A model generated the notes under the pieces. That model was not told where the DNA came from. It did no database searches and saw nothing but the letters and a program-made list of their open reading frames with translations. Shown here one piece after another: positions 1 through 16,348 of a stretch of DNA of 64,000 bases. Positions within the stretch are counted from its first letter, which is position 1, and every line of letters begins with the position of its first letter. Source of the DNA: Gaiellasilicea sp963745775 (GTDB taxonomy: Bacteria; Actinomycetota; Thermoleophilia; Gaiellales; Gaiellaceae); NCBI GenBank assembly GCA_963745775.1, contig CAVUYY010000011.1, positions 248,001 to 312,000 of the forward strand, given 5' to 3'. The translations under genes and the position numbers were made by a program.

Positions 1-365
1 AGTCGTTCAAGGTGCTCCTGAAGGAGATGCAGTCGCTGGCGCTCGACGTCCACGTCCTCTCGGACGAGGGGCGCGAGGTCGAGGTGCGGGAGGAGGACGA
101 CGAGCTGCTCCGCGCCGCGGAGGAGCTCGGGATCGACCTCTCGCCCGGCTCGCTCCGCGCAGCGGCGCGCCAGCCCACCGCCGAGGAGCTCGAGGAGGGC
201 GCCGACCGGCAGGACGCCGACGGTGAGCTCACGCTCGCAGCCGACGAGGATCTCGACGACCTCGCCGACGTCGTCCTCACTCCCGGCGAGGAGGCCGAGG
301 AGGAGGCGCAGGCGCAGGTCGGGCCGGTCGGCGACGAAGTGGCCGACCTCGAGCTCGACGACTGA
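1..365 (+). CDS. rpoB: RNA polymerase beta subunit, C-terminal end (partial)
   Basis: This is the 3' end of the gene for the beta subunit of RNA polymerase; the gene begins before the window. The reading frame opens with SFKVLLKEMQSLALDV, the conserved RpoB C-terminal motif, and ends in TGA at 363-365. After the conserved part comes a tail of about 90 residues rich in Glu and Asp, longer and more acidic than is usual. It lies 53 bases before rpoC, the normal rpoBC order. Confidence 0.95.
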   Translation, partial: SFKVLLKEMQSLALDVHVLSDEGREVEVREEDDELLRAAEELGIDLSPGSLRAAARQPTAEELEEGADRQDADGELTLAADEDLDDLADVVLTPGEEAEEEAQAQVGPVGDEVADLELDD

Positions 366-418
366 GCACGACGACAGATTCCGAACCGAACTGAGAAGAA
401 GAAAGAGGCGCTGATCAC

Positions 419-5033
<4,615 letters not shown>

Positions 5034-5047
5034 CTCGGCACGAGAAC

Positions 5048-5079
5048 ACGACGGGGCGGCCAAGGTGCCGCCCCGTCGT
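5048..5079 (+). terminator. Rho-independent-type terminator after rpoC
   Basis: A perfect 13-bp stem (5048-5060 with 5067-5079) closes a 6-base loop and starts 15 bases after the rpoC stop. The following T tract is weak (cgttcc), as is common in high-GC genomes. It should end the rpoBC transcript. Confidence 0.8.
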
Positions 5080-5121
5080 CGTTCCGGGAGCTGCCGGAGG
5101 CGTCTGCTACAACCGAAGCCC

Positions 5122-6855
5122 GTGCTGAGGAAACACCTGCTCATCGGACTCTTCGTTGCCGCGGCGTTCGCGGCCGCGCCCTCGCGGGCCGAGGCGGCGC
5201 CCTGTGCAGTGCCTGCTGCGAAGCCGCTCTGGATCGACTACGGAGCGCCTCACCTCGAGTCCGTCTTCGGGAGGCCGGGCGTGATCGTCGCCGGCTCGGG
5301 AGCGGCCTATCCCGCCAGGATGCGGGCCGCCGGAGCGGCGACGGTCTTCTGGGACAACTATCTGAACCGGCGGATCGGCACCCCCTCGGCGCCGGCCGAC
5401 CCGTCGGTCCTCGCTCAGCGCGCGAACACGCTGTTCGACTTCGCCGCGACGAGCCTCGGCTGCGAGACCCCGTGGATCGTGATGAACGAGCTCTTCGGCG
5501 CCTCGACGCCGACGCCGTGGACGCCCACCACCTCGCGCTATCGGGCGAACATGATCCAGTGGGCGCGGCTGCTCGGGGCCCGCGGGGCGAAGCCGATCCT
5601 CCTCGTCTCGAGCGACCCGTACACCGGGGTCGACGCCGCACCCTGGTGGCGAGAGCTCGCGACGGTCTCCGACATCGTCGTCGAGAAGTACTTCGGCGCT
5701 CCTTCGATCCACCGGGCGGGACCGGAGCTCGGCAGCCGCCGGATGCGGACATCGATGCGCCAGGCTGCCTCGAAGCTCTTCGCGATGAACATCCCGGCGG
5801 CGAAGGTCGGCTTCATGCTGGGCTTCCAGACCGCTCGCGGCGCGGGCGGCCGCGAGGGGCTCGAGCCCGAGGCGGCCTGGTTCGAGGTCGCGAAGCTGCA
5901 GGCGCTCGCGGCGAGGCAGGTCTCGCGCGAGCTGGGGACGGCGTACGTCTTCTCGTGGGGCTGGGGCGTCTTCAACGAGGCGGGGAACGATCCCGACAAG
6001 GCAGGCGCCGCGTGTGTCTGGCTCTGGGCGCGCGATCCGGGCCTCTGCGACGCCCCCCAGAGCTATCGCTTCGACGACGATCTCCGCGCCGGTCAGATCG
6101 ACCTACCAGCGGGTGTTCGGTGCGCGCTGGACGACAAGCGGGTGACGACGAACGAGATCGGCGAGCTCGCTCGCCTGACCGGCGATCCCGAGCTCGCGTT
6201 CTCGGTGCTCTATGCCCGGCTCGTCGAGCAGCGTGCCGCTCCCATTCGGGCGAAGGACGTCCTCGCGGCTGAGCGCGCGATCGTCCGGAACCGCTTCGGA
6301 GGAAGCCGCGCGTCCTATCTCGCGGCGCTCGCCAGGGAGAGGGCAACGCTCGCGGTCGCGCACGGCGCGATCGGCGACGCGCTGCGCCGCAGGATCCTCG
6401 AGGAGCGCCTCGCGCCCCGGCGAGCTCCTTCCGCTGCGGAGGTGACGGCTTCGCTCGGCACCTACGGGGGCGTTCTGGCGCGGGAAGTCGAGCTCATTCC
6501 GGCGCCGAGGTGGTTGCCGGGTGGAAGAGGCGTCGTGCTGCCGAGCGAGCTGCCCGCCGGGGTCTTCGCGCTCGCCACAGGCGAGGAGCTCACGATCGGG
6601 ACGTTTGACGGTGCGGTGAGAGTTCGAGCGGTCGGAGAGACGACGCCGCTGGCGGCGTTTCCTTCGGCCAAGGCCAGGCCGGCCGTCGTCCGGGCGTTGC
6701 GCAGCGCAGCGAAGGCGGACGCCTTCCACGATTGGACGCGGCGTCGCCAGCACACCGGGTTGGATCGGCTTCGGTGCGTCCGAGATCGGCTCCCGGCCGT
6801 CGGCGCGGTCGAGCTGAGCACCTTCCTGCCGTTCCTCGCGCTGGACGACGGCTAG
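5122..6855 (+). CDS. Secreted protein of unknown function
   Basis: The protein is 577 residues from a GTG at 5122. Its start, VLRKHLLIGLFVAAAF and on to about residue 26, reads as a signal peptide ending at an Ala-rich cleavage site, so export is likely. Phrases such as PWIVMNELFG and AYVFSWGWGVF recall strand ends of a TIM-barrel glycosidase, but I see no family signature and name none. The C-terminal half is rich in Arg and Ala and probably helical. The gene stands alone between the rpoC terminator and the rpsL promoter, an odd place for an exported protein. An imperfect -10 (TACAAC, 5108-5113) precedes the start. Confidence 0.75.
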   Translation: MLRKHLLIGLFVAAAFAAAPSRAEAAPCAVPAAKPLWIDYGAPHLESVFGRPGVIVAGSGAAYPARMRAAGAATVFWDNYLNRRIGTPSAPADPSVLAQRANTLFDFAATSLGCETPWIVMNELFGASTPTPWTPTTSRYRANMIQWARLLGARGAKPILLVSSDPYTGVDAAPWWRELATVSDIVVEKYFGAPSIHRAGPELGSRRMRTSMRQAASKLFAMNIPAAKVGFMLGFQTARGAGGREGLEPEAAWFEVAKLQALAARQVSRELGTAYVFSWGWGVFNEAGNDPDKAGAACVWLWARDPGLCDAPQSYRFDDDLRAGQIDLPAGVRCALDDKRVTTNEIGELARLTGDPELAFSVLYARLVEQRAAPIRAKDVLAAERAIVRNRFGGSRASYLAALARERATLAVAHGAIGDALRRRILEERLAPRRAPSAAEVTASLGTYGGVLAREVELIPAPRWLPGGRGVVLPSELPAGVFALATGEELTIGTFDGAVRVRAVGETTPLAAFPSAKARPAVVRALRSAAKADAFHDWTRRRQHTGLDRLRCVRDRLPAVGAVELSTFLPFLALDDG

Positions 6856-6871
6856 CTGGACGGCCGGCGGT

Positions 6872-6900
6872 TTGCGGGCCGGGGCCGTCTCCGCTACCAT
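6872..6900 (+). promoter_or_regulatory. Candidate sigma70-type promoter for rpsL-rpsG-fusA-tuf
   Basis: A -35-like TTGCGG (6872-6877), a 17-base spacer and a -10-like TACCAT (6895-6900) lie 84 bases before rpsL. This leaves a leader of about 75 bases. It is the best promoter match in the gap after the secreted protein. Confidence 0.5.
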
Positions 6901-6983
6901 CCCCTCTCCGGTTGGCCAGGGTGATCTGCGTGCCCTGCCGACCGTTGTCGTGTGTGCAGAGCCGCCAGTTCCAGAGGAGATCA

Positions 6984-7352
6984 GTGCCGACTACCAATCA
7001 GCTCGTCCGCAAGGGCCGTCAGTCGCCGCAGGCGAAGACGAAGACGCCTGCGTTGCGCGGTGCGCCGCAGAAGCGCGGAGTCTGCACGCGCGTCTACACG
7101 ACGACCCCGAAGAAGCCGAACTCGGCGCTGCGTAAGGTCGCGCGCGTGCGGCTGACGAACCAGATGGAGGTCACGGTCTACATCCCGGGTGAGGGGCACA
7201 ACCTCCAGGAGCATTCGGTCGTGCTGATCCGCGGCGGCCGCGTCAAGGACCTGCCGGGGATCCGCTACAAGGTGATCCGCGCGGCGCTCGACACGTCGGG
7301 CGTCTCCGATCGCAAACAGGGCCGCTCGAAGTACGGAGCGAAGAAGAGCTAA
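6984..7352 (+). CDS. rpsL: 30S ribosomal protein S12
   Basis: Decoding-site ribosomal protein of the small subunit, 122 residues, the usual length. The GTG start at 6984 sits just after an AGAGGAGA ribosome site. It carries the S12 signatures PTTNQLVRKGR near the start and TPKKPNSALRKVARVRL, which includes the Lys residues linked to streptomycin resistance. It is first in the str operon, and its TAA stop overlaps the rpsG ATG by one base. Confidence 0.98.
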   Translation: MPTTNQLVRKGRQSPQAKTKTPALRGAPQKRGVCTRVYTTTPKKPNSALRKVARVRLTNQMEVTVYIPGEGHNLQEHSVVLIRGGRVKDLPGIRYKVIRAALDTSGVSDRKQGRSKYGAKKS

Positions 7353-7821
7353 TGCCTCGTCGCGCCGAGATCACGCCCCGCGCGCTTGTTGCCGACCCGT
7401 CCACAGCTCGCAGCTCGTGACGCAGGTCATCAATGCCGTGATGCTCGACGGCAAGCGCTCGACGGCCGAGCGGCTCGTCTACGACGCGCTGGCGATCGTC
7501 TCCGAGAAGACGGGCAAGGGCGCCGTGGAGGCGCTCGAGGCCGCCGTCAAGACCGTGACGCCGGTGCTCGAGGTCAAGTCGCGCCGCGTCGGCGGAGCCA
7601 ACTACCAGGTACCGATGGAGGTGCCGCAGCGCCGCGCGCGCACGCTCGCGATCCGCTGGCTCGTCCAGTTCGCGCGCGACCGGCGCGAGAAGGGGATGGA
7701 GCAGAAGCTCGCCGGCGAGCTCATGGATGCGATCAACCAGCAGGGCGGCGCGTTCAAGAAGAAGGACGACATCTACCGGATGGCACAGGCCAACAAGGCC
7801 TTCGCCCACTACCGCTGGTAG
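7352..7821 (+). CDS. rpsG: 30S ribosomal protein S7 (frameshifted in this sequence)
   Basis: S7 organises the head of the 30S subunit near the E site. The ATG at 7352 overlaps the rpsL stop and gives MPRRAEITPRALVADP. A base is then missing near 7396-7400 (CCGTCC where CCGGTCC is expected), and the frame shifts to the conserved SQLVTQVINAVMLDGKRSTA. With that base restored the protein is about 156 residues, the family norm. The break is best read as a sequencing error. Confidence 0.95.
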
Positions 7822-7829
7822 CCCGAGAG

Positions 7830-9920
<2,091 letters not shown>

Positions 9921-9937
9921 AGAAGGAGAGAGCCAGC

Positions 9938-11128
<1,191 letters not shown>

Positions 11129-11150
11129 TCGAAGGGATCAAGGGAACCTC

Positions 11151-11459
11151 GTGGCGCAACAGAAGATCCGGATCCGGCTCAAGGGCTATGACCACCAGCA
11201 GCTGGACCGCTCCGCCTCGCAGATCGTGGAGACGGCCCAGCGCACCGGTGCGACGATCACCGGCCCTGTGCCCCTGCCAACCGAGAAGAACGTCTACTGC
11301 GTGATCCGCAGTCCGTTCAAGGACAAGGACTCGCGCGAGCACTTCGAGGTGCGCACGCACAAGCGGTTGATCGACATCCACAGCCCGACGCCGAAGACGG
11401 TCGACTCGCTGATGCGCCTCGACCTCCCCGCCGGTGTCGACATCGAGATCAAGCTCTGA
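11151..11459 (+). CDS. rpsJ: 30S ribosomal protein S10
   Basis: First gene of the S10 block, 102 residues from a GTG start, normal for the family. The core KIRIRLKGYDHQQLD and the ITGPVPLPTEKNVYCVIRSP segment are typical of S10 (also known as NusE, the antitermination partner). The stop overlaps the rplC ATG by one base. Confidence 0.97.
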   Translation: MAQQKIRIRLKGYDHQQLDRSASQIVETAQRTGATITGPVPLPTEKNVYCVIRSPFKDKDSREHFEVRTHKRLIDIHSPTPKTVDSLMRLDLPAGVDIEIKL

Positions 11460-12076
11460 TGAAGGGCATCCTTGGCAGGAAGCTCGGCATGACGCAGGTC
11501 TTCGACGCGGAGAGCGGCCAGGTCACCCCTGTCACCGTGATCCAGGCCGGGCCCTGCCCTGTCGTCCAGGTGAAGACCATGGAGACGGACGGCTACGAGG
11601 CGGTTCAGATCGCCTACGAGCCCGTCGTCGAGCGGAAGCTCTCGAAGCCGGAGATCGGGCACCTCGCGAAGGCGGGCGCCGCGCCACACCGGCATCTCGT
11701 CGAGCTTCGCGGCCAGAGCGAGCTTCAGGTCGGCGAGACCGTCACGGTCGAGGCCTTCGAGCCCGGCGAGGCGGTCAAGGTCGCGGGGATCTCGATCGGC
11801 AAGGGCTTCCAGGGCACGATCAAGCGGCACAACTTCGCCCGCGGCCCCGTCTCGCACGGCTCCCATAACGTCCGCAAGCCCGGCTCGATCGGCGCTTCGG
11901 CGACGCCCGCCCGCGTGTTCAAGGGTCAGAAGATGGCCGGCCGGATGGGCGGCAAGCGGATCACCCAGCCGGGCCTCGTGATCCACGACGTCGACGTGGA
12001 GCAGAACCTCCTGCTCGTGAAGGGCTCGATCCCGGGCCCGAAGAGCGGGATCGTCGAGATCAGGGAGGCGAGGTAG
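11459..12076 (+). CDS. rplC: 50S ribosomal protein L3
   Basis: Early-assembly protein near the peptidyl transferase centre, 205 residues. It starts with MKGILGRKLGMTQVF and contains the long loop motif GSIGASATPARVFKGQKMAGRMG, with the Gln in the GQKM stretch that is methylated in some bacteria. It is coupled to rpsJ by a TGATG overlap. Confidence 0.97.
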   Translation: MKGILGRKLGMTQVFDAESGQVTPVTVIQAGPCPVVQVKTMETDGYEAVQIAYEPVVERKLSKPEIGHLAKAGAAPHRHLVELRGQSELQVGETVTVEAFEPGEAVKVAGISIGKGFQGTIKRHNFARGPVSHGSHNVRKPGSIGASATPARVFKGQKMAGRMGGKRITQPGLVIHDVDVEQNLLLVKGSIPGPKSGIVEIREAR

Positions 12077-12078
12077 TC

Positions 12079-12699
12079 ATGGCCGCCCCGAAGGCACCAT
12101 TGCTCGGCGGCTCGGCCGCGAAGGACGTCTCCCTCGAGGAGACCGTCTTCGGTGCCGAGCTGAAGCCGCACGTCGTCCACGAGACCGTCCGCGCCGAGTT
12201 GAACGCGCGCCGTGCAGGCACCCGTGGCGTCAAGAGTCGCGGGCTCGTCGCCGGCGGCCGCTCGAAGCCGTGGCGCCAGAAGGGCACCGGTCGCGCTCGC
12301 GCCGGGACGATCCGCGCTCCCCAGTTCACGGGCGGCGGCGTCACGTTCGCCGTCGGTCGCGTCTTCGACCAGAAGGTGAACCGGAAGGCGCGACGCTCGG
12401 CGCTTCGCGGCGCCCTCTCGAGCCACGCCCAGAACGGGACGCTCGGGCTGCTTTCCGCCGCCTCGTTCGAGGCTCCGTCGACGAAGCAGGCAAAGGCGCT
12501 CGTCGAGGGCTGGGGCCAGGACGTGCCGCTGCTCATCGTCGCCACCGACGAGGAGGAGACGCTGATCAAGTCGTTCCGCAATCTTCCGCGGACGCTGATC
12601 ACCGTTCCCGCCGAGCTCGAGGTCGCCTCGGTCGTCTGGGCGCGCTCGGTGCTGATCACCGAGAGCGCGCTTCCGCTCGTCGAAGCGAGAGCGACATGA
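12079..12699 (+). CDS. rplD: 50S ribosomal protein L4
   Basis: Exit-tunnel protein of 206 residues. The extended loop KSRGLVAGGRSKPWRQKGTG, which lines the tunnel constriction, is present. In enteric bacteria L4 also represses its own operon; nothing here shows whether that happens in this organism. Its TGA overlaps the rplW ATG by four bases. Confidence 0.96.
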   Translation: MAAPKAPLLGGSAAKDVSLEETVFGAELKPHVVHETVRAELNARRAGTRGVKSRGLVAGGRSKPWRQKGTGRARAGTIRAPQFTGGGVTFAVGRVFDQKVNRKARRSALRGALSSHAQNGTLGLLSAASFEAPSTKQAKALVEGWGQDVPLLIVATDEEETLIKSFRNLPRTLITVPAELEVASVVWARSVLITESALPLVEARAT

Positions 12700-12992
12700 G
12701 CCTCCATCCGAACGAAGTCCTGCTCGCTCCGGTCGTCTCCGAGAAGAGCTACAGCCTGATCAACGATCGCAAGTACACGTTCAAGGTGCACAAGGACGCC
12801 CACAAGACGCAGGTTCGCCAGGCCGTCGAGGAGCTCTTCGAGGTGAAGGTCCAGGCGGTCAACATCGTCAAGGTGCAGGCCAAGCCGAAGCGACGCGGGC
12901 GTTCCGTGGGAACACGGCCGGGCTGGAAGAAGGCGATCGTCCAGCTGCGCGAAGGACACACGATCGAGATCTTCGAAGGAGCCCAGGTCTGA
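12696..12992 (+). CDS. rplW: 50S ribosomal protein L23
   Basis: Tunnel-exit protein of 98 residues, the docking site for trigger factor and the signal recognition particle. The ATG at 12696 overlaps the rplD stop. Recognised by LLAPVVSEKSYSLI at the N terminus and KPKRRGRSVGTRPGWKKAIV, the loop that reaches into the exit tunnel. Confidence 0.96.
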   Translation: MSLHPNEVLLAPVVSEKSYSLINDRKYTFKVHKDAHKTQVRQAVEELFEVKVQAVNIVKVQAKPKRRGRSVGTRPGWKKAIVQLREGHTIEIFEGAQV

Positions 12993-13834
12993 TGGCCTTG
13001 AAGAAGTACAAGCCGACGAGCCCCGGCCGCCGCTTCATGTCCGTCTCGAGCTTCGAGGAGGTCACGAAGTCGAAGCCCGAGAAGAGCCTGACCGAGCCGC
13101 TGAAGAAGACGGGCGGGCGGAACAACAACGGTCGGATCACGACCCGTCATCAGGGCGGCGGCCACAAGCGCCGCTATCGCGTGATCGACTTCAAGCGGAC
13201 GAAGGACGGCGTGCCCGCGAAGGTCGCCGCAATCGAGTACGACCCGAACCGGTCTGCGCGGATCGCGCTCCTCCACTACGCCGACGGCGCGAAGTCGTAC
13301 ATCATCGCGCCGGCGCGGATCAAGGTCGGTGCCACCGTCGAGTCGGGCCCGACCGCCGACATCAAGCCGGGGAACGCGCTTCCGCTCGAGAACATCCCGA
13401 CCGGCACGATGGTGCACAACGTCGAGCTGAAGCCGGGGCAGGGCGCGAAGATGGCCCGCTCGGCCGGCTCCAGCGTCCAGCTCGTCGCCAAGGACGCCGG
13501 CTATGCGGTGCTCCGCGTTCCGTCCGGCGAGATGCGCCGCGTCCTGCTCGCGTGTCGCGCTACCGTGGGTCAGGTCGGAAACGCCGACCACGAGAACCAG
13601 TCGATCGGCAAGGCCGGTCGGAGCAGGTGGCTCGGCAAGAGGCCCGCGGTTCGCGGCTCCGCGATGAACCCGGTCGACCACCCGCACGGTGGCGGGGAAG
13701 GCAAGTCGAAGGGCGGCCGGCATCCGGTCACCCCGTGGGGCGTGCCGACGCTCGGCAAGCGCACCCGCGCGAAGCACAAGGAGTCAAACAACCTGATCGT
13801 GCGCGGCCGTCGCCGCGGGAAGGACAAGCGCTAG
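12992..13834 (+). CDS. rplB: 50S ribosomal protein L2
   Basis: Large rRNA-binding protein needed for subunit joining and peptidyl transfer, 280 residues. Typical segments are LKKYKPTSPGRRFMS at the N terminus, GRITTRHQGGGHKRRYR, and NPVDHPHGGGEG near the C terminus, which contains the conserved His. It is coupled to rplW by a TGATG overlap. Confidence 0.98.
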   Translation: MALKKYKPTSPGRRFMSVSSFEEVTKSKPEKSLTEPLKKTGGRNNNGRITTRHQGGGHKRRYRVIDFKRTKDGVPAKVAAIEYDPNRSARIALLHYADGAKSYIIAPARIKVGATVESGPTADIKPGNALPLENIPTGTMVHNVELKPGQGAKMARSAGSSVQLVAKDAGYAVLRVPSGEMRRVLLACRATVGQVGNADHENQSIGKAGRSRWLGKRPAVRGSAMNPVDHPHGGGEGKSKGGRHPVTPWGVPTLGKRTRAKHKESNNLIVRGRRRGKDKR

Positions 13835-14116
13835 ATGAGCAGATCGTCCAAGAAGGGCCCTTTCATCGAGGAGCGGCTCCTGAGCCGGATCGAGGCGATG
13901 AACGCCACGAACGAGAAGCGGATGATCCGCACCTGGTCGCGCTCCTCCACGATCTTCCCGGACATGGTCGGCCACACGATCGCGGTCCACGACGGGCGCA
14001 AGCACGTGCCGGTCTTCGTGAGCGAGCAGATGGTCGGGCACAAGCTCGGCGAGTTCGCTCCGACGAGGACCTTCCGCGGCCACTCCGGTGACCGCCAGGC
14101 AAAGGTGAAGCGCTGA
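13835..14116 (+). CDS. rpsS: 30S ribosomal protein S19
   Basis: Head protein of the 30S subunit, 93 residues. MSRSSKKGPFIEERLLSRI and HDGRKHVPVFVSEQMVGHKLGEF are family signatures. It begins directly after the rplB stop, and its TGA overlaps the rplV ATG. Confidence 0.97.
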   Translation: MSRSSKKGPFIEERLLSRIEAMNATNEKRMIRTWSRSSTIFPDMVGHTIAVHDGRKHVPVFVSEQMVGHKLGEFAPTRTFRGHSGDRQAKVKR

Positions 14117-14607
14117 TGGCCCAGCGGCAGGCACTTCCGACCGTGACGGTCAAGGCGGAGGCCCGCTGGGTTCGCAGCTCGGCCCGCAAGGCGCGGGTCG
14201 TGCTCGAGAACGTCCGCGGCCGGACCGTGCCCGAGGCGCGCACCATCCTCCGCTTCACGCAGCGCCACGTCGCGACGGATATCGAGAAGGTGCTGCACTC
14301 GGCCGTCTCGAACGCCGAGGCCAACCACGGCCTGATCGGCGACGAGCTCGTGATCGCCGCGGCGTACGCGAACGAAGGCCCGACGCTGAAGCGGTTCCGG
14401 CCGCGCGCGCGGGGCCGGGCGAGCCAGATCCTCAAGCGCACCTGTCACATCACGATCCTGCTCGGGGAGGATCCGAAGGCGGATGAGCGCCCGCGCCGCC
14501 GCGCAGCCGCGCCGGCCACGACCGAGGCATCGCCTCCTGCCGAGACCGCTGAGAAGCCGAAGCGCGCCGCGCGCGCAACGAAGAAGAAGAAGGAGGCGGT
14601 GGCCTGA
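14116..14607 (+). CDS. rplV: 50S ribosomal protein L22 with a basic tail
   Basis: Exit-tunnel protein; at 163 residues it is longer than the usual 110-120. The core covers about residues 1-115 and includes SSARKARVVLENVRGRTV and the tunnel hairpin LKRFRPRARGRASQI. The last 45 or so residues are a Pro/Ala/Lys tail ending in KKKKEAVA. Such tails on L22 occur in other high-GC actinobacteria. Confidence 0.95.
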   Translation: MAQRQALPTVTVKAEARWVRSSARKARVVLENVRGRTVPEARTILRFTQRHVATDIEKVLHSAVSNAEANHGLIGDELVIAAAYANEGPTLKRFRPRARGRASQILKRTCHITILLGEDPKADERPRRRAAAPATTEASPPAETAEKPKRAARATKKKKEAVA

Positions 14608-15722
14608 TGGGCCAGAAAGTCCATCCCGGCGGCCTGCGGGTCGGCGTCATCCACGACTGGAAGTCGAACTGGTACGTGGGCAAGAAGGAGTTCCCCCAGT
14701 ACATCCTGGAGGACGTCCAGATCCGTGCGCACATCAACGGCAAGCTCGGCCATGCCGGCCTGTCGGACATCCTGATCCGCAAGGACAAGCAGCGGATCAC
14801 CGTCGACATCTACACGGCGCGGCCGGGGATCGTGATCGGCAAGTCCGGCGTCGAGGTCGATGCGCTTCGCAAGGAGCTGCACTCGATCACGGGCAAGAAC
14901 GTCCACATCAACATCAACGAGATCAAGCGGCCCGAGCTCGACGCGAAGCTCGTGGCGCAGTCGATCGCGGAGCAGCTGCAGAACCGAGTCAGCTTCCGGC
15001 GCGCGATGAAGCGCTCGCTCGCCTCGGCGATGCGCTCGGGCGCGCAGGGAATCAAGATCCAGTGCGGCGGACGGCTCGGCGGCGGCGAGATGAGCCGCTC
15101 GGAGCGCTACACCGAGGGCCGGATTCCGCTGCACACGATCCGCGCGGACATCGACTACGGCTTCGCCGAGGCGAAGACGACCTACGGGCGGATCGGCGTC
15201 AAGGTCTGGATCAACAAGGGCGAGATCATGCCCGAGGGCTTCGAGGGCGTCACGACCGGCAAGGACACGCGCCTCGGCGACCAGGATCAGGCCCGCCGGC
15301 GCCGTGGCGGCGCGGCGGAAGGGCTCGGCGCCTCGCGCGAGTCGAGTCGTGGTCGCAGCCAGGACCGTGAAGGTCTCGGGCTCGTCAAGAAGCCGCGCCG
15401 TCCCGGTGGCGGCAGGCCGGGCGGCCCAGCGGGCGCCGCAGCCGGCGGCGCGCCGCGCAGCGGTGGCCGGCCGAGCGGGCGAGGGCAGGGCACGAGTCGT
15501 CCCCGTCCTCAGAATCGCCCCGCCGAGCGCCCGGCAGAGACCGTCGAGAAGCCGCGCACCGACGATCAGGGAGTCTCGGCCGAAGGGCGCGTCCAGCCCG
15601 AGATCCAGCCGGATGTCGCGACGACACCGGCCCCGGTCGCGGACGCTCCCGACACGACCACCCCGAAGGTTCAGGTCGAGGACAAGACGAAGCTCGACGA
15701 GTCCGGGGGTGAGAACGCCTGA
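14607..15722 (+). CDS. rpsC: 30S ribosomal protein S3 with a long C-terminal extension
   Basis: mRNA-entry protein of the 30S subunit. The first 220 or so residues are a normal S3: MGQKVHPGGLRVGV, the KH domain with PGIVIGKSGVEVD, and the C-terminal domain ending around GEIMPEGFEG. The protein then continues for about 150 more residues, first Arg/Gly/Ala/Pro-rich and then acidic and Thr/Pro-rich (about residues 222-371). Total length is 371 residues against a usual 210-280. The extension is open in one frame and ends just before rplP, so it appears real. Confidence 0.95.
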   Translation: MGQKVHPGGLRVGVIHDWKSNWYVGKKEFPQYILEDVQIRAHINGKLGHAGLSDILIRKDKQRITVDIYTARPGIVIGKSGVEVDALRKELHSITGKNVHININEIKRPELDAKLVAQSIAEQLQNRVSFRRAMKRSLASAMRSGAQGIKIQCGGRLGGGEMSRSERYTEGRIPLHTIRADIDYGFAEAKTTYGRIGVKVWINKGEIMPEGFEGVTTGKDTRLGDQDQARRRRGGAAEGLGASRESSRGRSQDREGLGLVKKPRRPGGGRPGGPAGAAAGGAPRSGGRPSGRGQGTSRPRPQNRPAERPAETVEKPRTDDQGVSAEGRVQPEIQPDVATTPAPVADAPDTTTPKVQVEDKTKLDESGGENA

Positions 15723-16147
15723 TGCTGCTGCCGAAGAAGGTCAAGCATCGCAAGGTTCACCGTGGCCGCCGTCGTGGCGTCTCCCGCGGTCAGACCGAGG
15801 TTCAGTTCGGCGACTTCGGGATCAAGTCGCTCGAGGCCGCCTGGATCACGAACCGGCAGATCGAGGCCGCCCGGATCGCGATGACGCGCAAGATCAAGCG
15901 CGGCGGCAAGGTCTGGATCAACGTCTTCCCCGACAAGTCGTACACCCAGAAGCCTGCCGAGACGCGGATGGGCTCGGGGAAAGGCTCGCCCGAGGGCTGG
16001 GTCGCCGTCGTCAAGCCGGGGCGAGTCATGTTCGAGCTCGCCGGCGTGCCCGAGCCGCTCGCCAAGGAGGCGCTGCGCCTCGCCGGGCAGAAGCTTCCCG
16101 TCAAGACCAAGTTCGTCCGGAGAGAGGCTGATCTCTTTGAAAGCTAG
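15722..16147 (+). CDS. rplP: 50S ribosomal protein L16
   Basis: Central-protuberance protein near the A site, 141 residues. It begins MLLPKKVKHRKVHRGRRRG, and the loop RMGSGKGSPEGWVAVV contains the region that contacts tRNA. The gene overlaps rpsC by one base, and rpmC starts inside its last 11 bases. Confidence 0.97.
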   Translation: MLLPKKVKHRKVHRGRRRGVSRGQTEVQFGDFGIKSLEAAWITNRQIEAARIAMTRKIKRGGKVWINVFPDKSYTQKPAETRMGSGKGSPEGWVAVVKPGRVMFELAGVPEPLAKEALRLAGQKLPVKTKFVRREADLFES

Positions 16148-16346
16148 GGCGTTGCGCGACCTGACCGACGACGAGCTCGACCGCAAGATGGCGGAGACCC
16201 GCCAGGAGCTCTTCAACCTGCGCTTCCAGTCGGCGACCGGGGCGCTCGAGAACAGCGCGCGGCTCCGCTCGGCGAAGCGCGAGATCGCCCGCATCCTGAC
16301 CGTCCGGCACGAGCGCGAGGCACGACCAGAACTGAGGGTGAAGTAG
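16137..16346 (+). CDS. rpmC: 50S ribosomal protein L29
   Basis: Small two-helix protein at the tunnel exit, 69 residues. The TTG at 16137 was chosen because it gives MKARALRDLTDDELDRKMAE, the conserved N terminus, and lies 9 bases after GGAGAGAGG (16119-16127). It overlaps rplP by 11 bases. Confidence 0.94.
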   Translation: MKARALRDLTDDELDRKMAETRQELFNLRFQSATGALENSARLRSAKREIARILTVRHEREARPELRVK

Positions 16347-16348
16347 AG

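Noticed and set aside
7386..7500. Loss of a functional rpsG (pseudogene).
   Set aside because: Both parts are fully conserved and the gene is essential; one missing G explains the break.
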